Origin: JADHTT01 sp964633845
GTDB lineage: Bacteria; Campylobacterota; Campylobacteria; Campylobacterales; Arcobacteraceae
Reading direction: 5' to 3'
Assembly: GCA_964633845.1 (NCBI GenBank)
Contig: CAZWLA010000046.1
Location: forward strand, 1-10,965
Length of the DNA stretch: 10,965 nt
Of this stretch, positions 4,686 to 10,965 are shown in pieces; position 1 is the stretch's first letter; each line of letters begins with the position of its first letter. The notes under the pieces are model-generated. The model saw only the letters and a list, made by a program, of their open reading frames with translations. It was not told where the DNA came from and made no database searches. The position numbers were made by a program, and so were the translations under genes.

Positions 4686-7220
4686 ATGGATACACTTTTT
4701 GAATCACAAGATATTATTGATGTAAATATTGAAGAATCACTTAAGGGTTCTTACTTAGATTACTCAATGAGTGTTATTATTGGTCGTGCTCTACCAGATG
4801 CAAGAGATGGGCTAAAACCAGTTCATAGAAGAATATTATATGCTATGAATGAGCTTAACCTATCATCTAAAGCTTCATATAAAAAATCAGCAAGAATTGT
4901 TGGTGATGTAATAGGTAAGTATCACCCACATGGTGATAATTCTGTATATGATGCTCTTGTAAGAATGGCTCAACCATTTTCAATGAGATTACCACTAGTT
5001 GATGGACAAGGAAACTTTGGTTCTGTTGATGGTGATAATGCAGCAGCTATGAGATATACAGAGGCTAGAATGACAAGGTCTAGTGAGGATATATTAAGAG
5101 ATATTGATAAGGATACTGTAAACTTTACTCCTACATATGATGATACAGGGAAGGAGCCATCAGTATTACCTACAAGATTACCACTACTTCTTGCTAATGG
5201 TAGTGAGGGTATTGCTGTTGGTATGGCTACTAAGATTCCACCACATAATATTGCTGAAGTTTTAGATGCTACTCTACATCTTGTAAACAATCCAGAAGCA
5301 AGTGCAGATGATCTAATGGAGTTCGTTAAAGGACCAGATTTCCCTACAGGTGGAACTATTCATGGTAGACAGGGATTTACTGATGCATATAGAACCGGAC
5401 GTGGAAAAGTTAAAATAAGAGCTAAGCATCATATTGAGACAAAAGGTAAAAAAGAGATAATTGTACTTGATGAATTGCCTTATCAAGTAAATAAAGCAAA
5501 GCTTGTATCTCAAATTGCTGATTTAGCTAAAGATAAAGTTGTAGAGGGTATATCTGAGGTTAGAGATGAATCAGATAGAGAAGGAACAAGAGTTGTTATT
5601 GAGCTTAAAAAAGATGCAATGGCAGAGATCATTATGAATAATCTTTACAAAGCTACACCTATGCAAACTACATTTGGTATTATTATGCTTGCTGTTCACA
5701 ATAAAGAACCAAGAATATTTACACTCCCAGAAGTTTTAGATGTATTTTTATCACATAGAAAAACTGTAATTATTAGAAGAACAATTTTTGATCTTGAAAA
5801 AGCAAAAGCAAGAGCTTATATTTTAGAGGGATTAAAAATTGCACTTGATAATATAGATGAAGTTGTAAAAATTATTAGAGCAAGTGCAAATGATGCAGAA
5901 GCTAGTGAAAAGTTATGTTCTGCGTTCTCTCTTAGTGAAATTCAAGCTAAAGCTATTTTGGATATGAGATTAGGAAGGTTAACAGGTCTTCAAAGAGAGA
6001 AATTAGAAAATGAACTAAAAGAGCTTATGGATTTAATTGCTAGCTTAGAATTAATTTTAAAATCTGAAGATAGATTAAATGAGATTATTAAAGAAGAACT
6101 TTTAGAATCTAAAGAAAAATATGGAACTTCTAGAAAGACAGATATTGAAGATAGCTATGATGATATAGATATTGAAGATCTAATTCCAAATGAACCAATG
6201 GTAGTTACTATTACACATAATGGTTATGTGAAAAGAGTCCCTATTAAAGCATATGAAAAGCAAAGAAGAGGTGGCAAAGGTAAAGTTGCTGTAACTACTC
6301 ATGATGATGACTTTATTGAGAAATTCTTTGTATCAAATACTCATGATACTCTTATGTTCGTTACAAACCTTGGTCAATTATACTGGCTGAAAGTTTATAG
6401 AATACCAGAAGCTGGAAGAACTGCAAAAGGTAAAGCAGTAGTTAATCTTATCAATCTAAAAGCAGATGAAAAGATTATGGCTATTATTCCTACAACAGAT
6501 TTTGATGAGACAAAATCACTTGCATTCTTTACTAAAAATGGTGTTGTAAAAAGAACGGCACTTGATGACTTTAGTAATATTAGATCAAATGGTGTAAGAG
6601 CAATTGTATTAGACGATGATGATGAAATTGTAACAGCAGCTATTACATTACCTGAGTCTAAATATTTAATGATATTTACAGCACTTGGGCAAGTGATTAG
6701 ATTTGATATGGATAAAACTAGAACGCAAGGTAGAACTACTAGAGGTGTTAGAGGTATTAAATTTAAAGATCCAAAAGATGTGGTTGTAGATGCTGAAGTT
6801 ATAGAAAATGAAGAACAAGAATTATTAACAGTATCTGAGCTTGGTGTTGGTAAAAGGACAGAAGTAGAAGCATATAGATTAACAAATAGAGCAGGATCTG
6901 GAGTTATATCTATGAAACTTTCACCAAAGACTGGTAAAAAAGTAGTTGGAAATGTACTAGTAGATCCTACGCAGGATTTAATGGCATTAACTTCTATTGG
7001 TAAGATGATTAGAGTTGATATGGATACAATTAGAAGAGCTGGAAGAAATACATCAGGTGTAACTATTGTTAATGTTGATAAAGGTGATAAAGTTGTATCT
7101 ATTGCAAAGTGTCCAAAAAATAAAGAGGATGAACTAGATATACACACTGCAGATGATATGGCAGGTATTGATCTAGAAAAGAGAAACTTATTAGATGTTG
7201 AAGAAAAGGATGATAAATAG
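4686..7220 (+). CDS. gyrA: DNA gyrase subunit A
   Basis: GyrA is the DNA cleavage-and-rejoining subunit of the A2B2 gyrase that introduces negative supercoils using ATP. The 844-residue length fits. The N-terminal breakage-reunion domain shows VNIEESLKGSYLDYSMSVI, HPHGDNSVYDALVRMAQPF and the catalytic AAMRYTE with Y124. The C-terminal DNA-wrapping beta-pinwheel holds the gyrase-defining GyrA box QRRGGKG (526-532) and repeated RxxGxx blade motifs. The box separates it from topoisomerase IV ParC. The tail is acidic. In the quinolone region, N85 and D89 match E. coli S83 and D87; Asn at the first site is also the native residue in H. pylori, so resistance should not be assumed. It has its own promoter and overlaps asd by one base (TAGTG). 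Confidence 0.98.
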   Translation: MDTLFESQDIIDVNIEESLKGSYLDYSMSVIIGRALPDARDGLKPVHRRILYAMNELNLSSKASYKKSARIVGDVIGKYHPHGDNSVYDALVRMAQPFSMRLPLVDGQGNFGSVDGDNAAAMRYTEARMTRSSEDILRDIDKDTVNFTPTYDDTGKEPSVLPTRLPLLLANGSEGIAVGMATKIPPHNIAEVLDATLHLVNNPEASADDLMEFVKGPDFPTGGTIHGRQGFTDAYRTGRGKVKIRAKHHIETKGKKEIIVLDELPYQVNKAKLVSQIADLAKDKVVEGISEVRDESDREGTRVVIELKKDAMAEIIMNNLYKATPMQTTFGIIMLAVHNKEPRIFTLPEVLDVFLSHRKTVIIRRTIFDLEKAKARAYILEGLKIALDNIDEVVKIIRASANDAEASEKLCSAFSLSEIQAKAILDMRLGRLTGLQREKLENELKELMDLIASLELILKSEDRLNEIIKEELLESKEKYGTSRKTDIEDSYDDIDIEDLIPNEPMVVTITHNGYVKRVPIKAYEKQRRGGKGKVAVTTHDDDFIEKFFVSNTHDTLMFVTNLGQLYWLKVYRIPEAGRTAKGKAVVNLINLKADEKIMAIIPTTDFDETKSLAFFTKNGVVKRTALDDFSNIRSNGVRAIVLDDDDEIVTAAITLPESKYLMIFTALGQVIRFDMDKTRTQGRTTRGVRGIKFKDPKDVVVDAEVIENEEQELLTVSELGVGKRTEVEAYRLTNRAGSGVISMKLSPKTGKKVVGNVLVDPTQDLMALTSIGKMIRVDMDTIRRAGRNTSGVTIVNVDKGDKVVSIAKCPKNKEDELDIHTADDMAGIDLEKRNLLDVEEKDDK

Positions 7221-8263
7221 TGAGTAGAAAATTTAATGTAGCAGTAGTTGGAGCTACTGGAGCAGTTGGAGAAGAACTTTTTAGAGTATTAGAAGAGGTT
7301 GATTTTCCTATAAATGAGTTATTGCCATTAGCAAGTGCTAATAGTGTAGGTAGAGATATAGAGTATAGAGGTATACAGTATCCAGTAGTTGAACTTACGG
7401 AAACTGTATTTGAAGAGCATGAGGTTGATATTGCCTTTTTCTCAGCTGGTGGTTCTATATCTGAGAGATTTGCAAAGTATGCTGTTGAAGGTGGTGCTGT
7501 TGTAATTGATAATACAAGTCACTTTAGAATGGATCCAAATATTCCACTTGTAGTTCCTGAAGTAAATCCAGAGGATATTAAACTATGGAAAGAAAGTGGA
7601 ATTATTGCAAATCCAAATTGTTCAACTATTCAGATGGTGCAAGCACTTAAACCACTTGATGACTTATATGATATTAAAAGAGTTGATGTATCTACTTATC
7701 AAGCAACATCTGGAGCTGGAAAAGCTGGAATGGAAGAGCTTGTAATGCAGATGCAAGATTTCTTCGCATTTAAATTAGATGATTCAAAAAAAGAAGCATT
7801 TGCGCATCAAATTGCACTGAATGTTATTCCTCAAGTAGATAAGGCTATGGATAGTGGCTTTACAAAAGAAGAAGAAAAGATGGTATTTGAAACTCAAAAG
7901 ATTTTACATAAAGAAATAGCAGTAGCTGCTACTTGTGTAAGGGTTCCAGTTTTAAGAAGCCATAGTGAATCTATAACAGTTACATTTGATCAAGATATTG
8001 ATGTGGATGTAGATGCTTGTAGAGATGCTGTGAAAAATTTTGAAAATGTAGATGTTGTTGATGACTTGGCAAACGGATTATATCCTATGCCAATAATGAC
8101 AACTGATACAGATATTACTCTTTGTGGTAGATTTAGAAAAGATATATATAGTAAAAATATGTTACATTTTTTCAATGTTGCAGATCAAGTTAGAGTAGGG
8201 GCTGCTACAAATGCAGTTAGAATTGCTTTAAAATGGATTAAATTAGAGGATGATGTATGTTAG
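7220..8263 (+). CDS. asd: Aspartate-semialdehyde dehydrogenase
   Basis: Asd reduces aspartyl phosphate to aspartate semialdehyde with NADPH, at the branch towards lysine/diaminopimelate, threonine and methionine. The protein has 347 residues. It shows the NADP-binding loop GATGAVG (11-17), the active-site NPNCST with C134, and H248 in the RSHSE segment as the likely acid/base. The start is GTG 7220, overlapping the gyrA TAG. AAGGA at 7205-7209 with a 10-base spacer supports it, and the ATG at 7209 is out of frame and stops after a few codons. The overlap suggests translational coupling to gyrA. The 3' end overlaps the following membrane-protein gene by 7 bases. Confidence 0.97.
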   Translation: MSRKFNVAVVGATGAVGEELFRVLEEVDFPINELLPLASANSVGRDIEYRGIQYPVVELTETVFEEHEVDIAFFSAGGSISERFAKYAVEGGAVVIDNTSHFRMDPNIPLVVPEVNPEDIKLWKESGIIANPNCSTIQMVQALKPLDDLYDIKRVDVSTYQATSGAGKAGMEELVMQMQDFFAFKLDDSKKEAFAHQIALNVIPQVDKAMDSGFTKEEEKMVFETQKILHKEIAVAATCVRVPVLRSHSESITVTFDQDIDVDVDACRDAVKNFENVDVVDDLANGLYPMPIMTTDTDITLCGRFRKDIYSKNMLHFFNVADQVRVGAATNAVRIALKWIKLEDDVC

Positions 8264-8763
8264 AGAAAATTTTTGAAAATGCAATTTGGAATAGTAGATT
8301 TGTAGTAGTTTTAGCAGTAATTTTTGGTCTTATAGGAGCATTTGTACTTTTTGCAGTAGCATCTATGGATATTTGGGGTGTAGCAACATACACTTTTAAT
8401 ACTATTATTACACATGCACATCCAGAACACTTTCATGAAGATATTGTTGCTGGAATTATTGGTGCAGTTGATTTATATTTAATTGCAGTGGTTATGTTTA
8501 TATTTTCATTTGGTTTATATGAGCTATTTATATCGGATATAGATGCTGCTGGAGCTGATGAAAATAAGATATTAGCAATTCATTCACTTGATCAATTAAA
8601 AGATAAAATTGCAAAAGTAATTGTTATGGTATTAGTAGTAAGCTTTTTTCAAAAAGTATTACATATGAATTATAATACACCATTGGAGATGATGTATTTT
8701 GCATTATCAATCGCTGCATTATCAGTGGGACTTTACTTTTTGGGTAAAGTTGGAAAAAAATAG
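8257..8763 (+). CDS. UPF0114 / YqhA-family membrane protein
   Basis: This is a 168-residue integral membrane protein with about four predicted helices (roughly 14-35, 64-91, 119-136 and 144-163). The segments NSRFVVVLAVIFGLIGAF, GAVDLYLIAVVMFIFSFGLYELFIS and SLDQLKDKIAKVIVMVLVV match the UPF0114 (YqhA) family, whose function is not established. A loop between the first two helices holds four histidines in a short span (H53, H55, H58, H60). The ATG overlaps the asd stop by 7 bases and has AGAGGA just upstream, so it is read with gyrA-asd. No pathway link to its neighbours is evident. Confidence 0.85.
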   Translation: MLEKIFENAIWNSRFVVVLAVIFGLIGAFVLFAVASMDIWGVATYTFNTIITHAHPEHFHEDIVAGIIGAVDLYLIAVVMFIFSFGLYELFISDIDAAGADENKILAIHSLDQLKDKIAKVIVMVLVVSFFQKVLHMNYNTPLEMMYFALSIAALSVGLYFLGKVGKK

Positions 8764-8765
8764 AA

Positions 8766-8771
8766 TAAAAT
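8766..8771 (+). promoter_or_regulatory. Possible hemE promoter (-10 TAAAAT)
   Basis: TAGAATAAAATTT follows the membrane-protein stop codon and closely resembles the TAGATAAAAT elements before prs and gyrA, with one extra A. It would start transcription near 8778, leaving about 24 bases to hemE. The sequence is very AT-rich, so a chance match is possible. Confidence 0.35.
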
Positions 8772-8801
8772 TTAAAAAAATAGAAAGAGAGAATTAATAA
8801 T

Positions 8802-9845
8802 ATGAGTAAAATTTTTGTAGATGCATGTTTTGGTAAAGAGACACCTTATACACCTGTATGGATGATGAGACAAGCGGGAAGATACCTTCCTGAATATATG
8901 GCTGTAAGAGCAGAGGCTGGTAATTTTTTAAATTTATGCCATGATCCAAAGAAGGCTGCTGAAGTAACAATACAACCACTTGATATAGTTGGTGTTGATG
9001 CAGCTATTTTATTTTCTGATATTTTAGTAATTCCTGATGAGATGGGTATGGATTTAGGCTTCTTTACCGGTGAAGGTCCAAAATTTTCTGATCCAATTAC
9101 TTGTGAAGCAGATATAGATAGACTTATTGGTGGTGAAGAAGCTGCTAATAAACTTACATATGTATATGAAACTATTGAGCTTCTAAGAGAGCAATTAGAT
9201 GAAAGAAGGGATGAGATTGCTCTTATTGGATTTACTGGTGCTCCTTGGACACTTGCAACATATATGATTGAGGGTCAAGGTACTAAAACATATAACATTT
9301 GTAAAAAGATGATGTATTCAAATCCTGAGCTTTTACATAAGATTCTTAGAAAAGTAACAGAAGTTGTAAAGCTTTATATGGAAAAACAAATTCAATCTGG
9401 AGTAGATGTAGTACAAATCTTTGATTCATGGGCAGCTGCTATTGAACCAGGTATGTATGATGAATTCTCTTGGTCTTATATGGTAGAAATAGCTGAATAT
9501 TTAAAAGAAAAATATCCACATATCCCTGTAATTATGTTCCCTAAAGGTATTCCTGCATTCTTTGACAAAGTATATGGAAACTTCGATGTATTTGGTGTAG
9601 ACTGGGGAACTCCAATGGCTCTGGCAAAAGAGAAATTAGGTGATAAATATGTACTTCAAGGAAATATGGAACCATGTAGATTATATTCTCAAGAAGAAAC
9701 TACAAAATGTGTAGAAGCTATTCAGAATATTATGGGTGGCAAAAGACATATCTTTAATCTAGGGCATGGAATTTTACCAGATGTACCAGTAGAAAATGCA
9801 AAACACTTTGTAAGTGAATGTCAAAGAGTATCTGGTAAAAAATAA
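8802..9845 (+). CDS. hemE: Uroporphyrinogen decarboxylase
   Basis: HemE removes four carboxyl groups from uroporphyrinogen III to give coproporphyrinogen III in cytoplasmic heme synthesis, without a cofactor. The 347-residue length is standard. The first signature TPVWMMRQAGRYLPEY includes R23 and R27. D73 in LFSDILVIPDEMG is the conserved catalytic aspartate. The second signature, GFTGAPWTLATYMIEG, carries Y154. H322 in NLGHGILPDVP is also conserved. The ribosome binding site is a weak AGAGAG about 10 bases before the ATG. The gene follows the UPF0114 gene by 38 bases and may be read both from gyrA and from a local promoter. Heme synthesis fits a respiring organism. Confidence 0.97.
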   Translation: MSKIFVDACFGKETPYTPVWMMRQAGRYLPEYMAVRAEAGNFLNLCHDPKKAAEVTIQPLDIVGVDAAILFSDILVIPDEMGMDLGFFTGEGPKFSDPITCEADIDRLIGGEEAANKLTYVYETIELLREQLDERRDEIALIGFTGAPWTLATYMIEGQGTKTYNICKKMMYSNPELLHKILRKVTEVVKLYMEKQIQSGVDVVQIFDSWAAAIEPGMYDEFSWSYMVEIAEYLKEKYPHIPVIMFPKGIPAFFDKVYGNFDVFGVDWGTPMALAKEKLGDKYVLQGNMEPCRLYSQEETTKCVEAIQNIMGGKRHIFNLGHGILPDVPVENAKHFVSECQRVSGKK

Positions 9846-9858
9846 TTAATACTTATTT

Positions 9859-10767
9859 ATGTTAAATCTTACTTTTGGTCCAATCCCATCTCGTCGATTT
9901 GGTATGAGTTTGGGAGTGGATCTATCTGCTTTTACAAAACAATGTAATTTTGATTGTTTGTATTGTGAATTAGCACCTGCTAAAACTGTAGATAAACAAT
10001 CTCACTCGTCAAGTGTCGAAGATATCATATCTGAAGTCAAACAATCACTTATAAAACATCCAAATATTGATGTCATAACATTTACGGCAAATGGTGAGCC
10101 AAGTCTATATCCATATCTAAATGAATTAATTGATAAAATTGACCTTATTAAAGGCGATATAAAAACACTAATATTATCAAATGGTGCAAATATATATGAT
10201 CAAAATATTCAAAAAGTATTATCCAAAATTGATATAGTAAAATTATCACTTGACTGTGTAAGTAGTAAATGTTTTAAAAAAATTGATCGTGCTCATAAAG
10301 ATATAGACTATGATAAGATAGTAGATGGTATGATTGAGTTTAGAAAGCTTTATTCAAAAGAATTAGTTTTAGAAACTCTATTTGTAAAAGATTTAAATGA
10401 CTCAGTATCTGAAATAGAATTACTTCACAAGGCATATAAACAAATTAATCCAAATAGGATTGATATAGGTACAATTGATAGACCACCAGCATATGATGTC
10501 AAGCCACTAAGTTTTGAACAGCTTAGCAGTATTGCAAGCAGGCTAGATGGTCTACCTGTAACTATTGCACATAAAAATAGACCAAAATCACTGCAATCAT
10601 ATACTGAAGATGAGATTATTAAGCTTTTAAAAATGAGACCACTTACAAATGATGATATAGAAAATACTTTTGATGATACAAGCAAGAGTATACTAAATGA
10701 TTTAATTAATTCTAAAATAATTAGCATAAAAAAAATTGCAGGAGTAGAATTCTTTAAAAGTAAATAG
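9859..10767 (+). CDS. Radical SAM protein, COG0731-like (wyosine-type Fe-S oxidoreductase relative)
   Basis: This is a 302-residue cytoplasmic radical SAM protein. The opening FGPIPSRRFGMSLGVDL, then CNFDCLYCEL with CX3CX2C (C29, C33, C36), is characteristic of the COG0731-type group. TANGEPSLYP (76-85) is the SAM-contacting GEP motif, and the barrel continues through ILSNGA and VKLSLDC. The C-terminal part (from about 240, SYTEDEIIKLLKMRPLT) looks like a small winged-helix-like extension, which is an inference. The archaeal relatives of this group make wyosine bases in tRNA; the substrate of the bacterial members is unknown to me. The start 13 bases after hemE has no obvious ribosome binding site, so coupling to hemE is possible. 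There is no close sequence kinship with the truncated radical SAM gene near 1366. Confidence 0.87.
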   Translation: MLNLTFGPIPSRRFGMSLGVDLSAFTKQCNFDCLYCELAPAKTVDKQSHSSSVEDIISEVKQSLIKHPNIDVITFTANGEPSLYPYLNELIDKIDLIKGDIKTLILSNGANIYDQNIQKVLSKIDIVKLSLDCVSSKCFKKIDRAHKDIDYDKIVDGMIEFRKLYSKELVLETLFVKDLNDSVSEIELLHKAYKQINPNRIDIGTIDRPPAYDVKPLSFEQLSSIASRLDGLPVTIAHKNRPKSLQSYTEDEIIKLLKMRPLTNDDIENTFDDTSKSILNDLINSKIISIKKIAGVEFFKSK

Positions 10768-10790
10768 CTTTTATAATTTAAGCTATATTT
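10764..10790 (+). terminator. Weak AT-rich terminator candidate
   Basis: ATAGCTT (10764-10770) can pair with AAGCTAT (10780-10786) around a 9-base loop, followed by a T-rich stretch. The radical SAM stop codon lies inside the left arm. The stem is short and poor in GC, so termination may be partial. Confidence 0.4.
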
Positions 10791-10792
10791 TA

Positions 10793-10821
10793 TTGACAAG
10801 ATTAAAAAAATTCACTATAAT
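10793..10821 (+). promoter_or_regulatory. Full-consensus sigma-70 promoter of tRNA-Asn
   Basis: TTGACA at 10793-10798 and TATAAT at 10816-10821 are both perfect and are separated by the optimal 17 bases. The transcript would start near 10828, about 6 bases before the tRNA. It is the only promoter in the window with a consensus -35. Confidence 0.88.
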
Positions 10822-10833
10822 TCCAGCACTTAT

Positions 10834-10908
10834 TCCGGCATAGCTCAGTGGTAGAGTAGATGACTGTTAATCATTTGGTCCCTGGTTCGAATCCAGGTGC
10901 CGGAGCCA
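10834..10908 (+). tRNA. tRNA-Asn (anticodon GTT)
   Basis: The cloverleaf is complete. The acceptor arm TCCGGCA (10834-10840) pairs with TGCCGGA (10898-10904). The D arm has GCTCAGTGGTAGAGT. The anticodon stem GATGA/TCATT encloses the loop CTGTTAA with anticodon GTT at 10866-10868. The T arm is CCTGG-TTCGAAT-CCAGG. The discriminator base is G and CCA is encoded in the DNA (10906-10908). It reads the asparagine codons AAC and AAU, which are frequent in this AT-rich genome. A T6 run at 10911-10916 follows and may help end transcription. Confidence 0.97.
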
Positions 10909-10955
10909 CATTTTTTAATCAATAATCTATTAATATCATACCTATGACATGCTTT

Positions 10956-10961
10956 TATAAT
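10956..10961 (+). promoter_or_regulatory. Possible -10 box at the window edge
   Basis: TATAAT occurs in the last bases with no convincing -35 at the right distance. It could serve a gene or tRNA beyond the window. AT-rich chance occurrence is a serious alternative. The remainder of 10909-10965 shows no gene. Confidence 0.25.
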
Positions 10962-10965
10962 ATAA

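Noticed and set aside
6395..7147. Long antisense open reading frame (250 codons) opposite the 3' part of gyrA
   Set aside because: It is Ser/Thr/Leu/Ile-rich low-information sequence produced by the codon bias of gyrA on the other strand. It has no recognisable domain and no ribosome binding site, and gyrA itself is secure.
10909..10965. Possible attachment site or mobile-element junction beside tRNA-Asn
   Set aside because: The tRNA 3' end is intact, and no direct repeat of it, integrase or foreign gene is visible. The window ends too soon to judge further.

Overview
The window is AT-rich chromosomal DNA from a member of the Campylobacterota (the former Epsilonproteobacteria). The evidence is the low GC content, the TAAAAT-type -10 boxes with mostly poor -35 boxes, the rpmB-K+ channel gene pair known from Helicobacter pylori, and a GyrA whose sequence around the quinolone region resembles the Helicobacter/Sulfurimonas/Arcobacter type. 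I cannot name a genus safely. A free-living Sulfurimonas-, Sulfurovum- or Arcobacter-like organism is the best guess. All genes lie on the + strand. I see no insertion sequences, phage genes, CRISPR arrays or other signs of transfer.

Layout. Bases 1-396 are the 3' end of mnmA (tRNA 2-thiouridylase). prs (PRPP synthetase) follows with its own promoter. Its stop codon overlaps the start of a radical SAM gene, which is cut off by a run of exactly 100 N (1639-1738), an assembly gap. After the gap come a promoter, rpmB (ribosomal protein L28), a two-helix K+ channel with a cytoplasmic RCK domain, argJ (arginine biosynthesis) and a small DUF465/YdcH-like coiled-coil gene. A strong intrinsic terminator at 4606-4636 closes this unit. 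A second unit begins with a promoter and gyrA (DNA gyrase A). It continues through asd (aspartate-semialdehyde dehydrogenase; GTG start overlapping the gyrA stop) and an UPF0114/YqhA-family membrane protein whose start overlaps the asd stop. hemE (uroporphyrinogen decarboxylase) follows, probably with an added promoter, and then a second radical SAM protein. The window ends with tRNA-Asn(GTT), read from a full-consensus sigma-70 promoter.

How the genes relate. Most are core housekeeping genes serving different pathways: tRNA modification, PRPP supply, translation, K+ homeostasis, arginine, aspartate-family amino acids, DNA topology and heme. They are packed with short or negative spacing, so co-transcription reflects compact genome layout more than a shared pathway.

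The most interesting point is inside the K+ channel gene. A perfect AAGGAG ribosome binding site sits 6 bases before an in-frame ATG (2375) at the boundary between the membrane pore and the RCK domain, while the full-length start has no clear ribosome binding site. This predicts two products, the channel and a free RCK subunit, as described for MthK and for H. pylori KchA. The RCK domain also lacks the glycine-rich nucleotide loop. Otherwise the region looks ordinary, and I found no convincing undescribed system.
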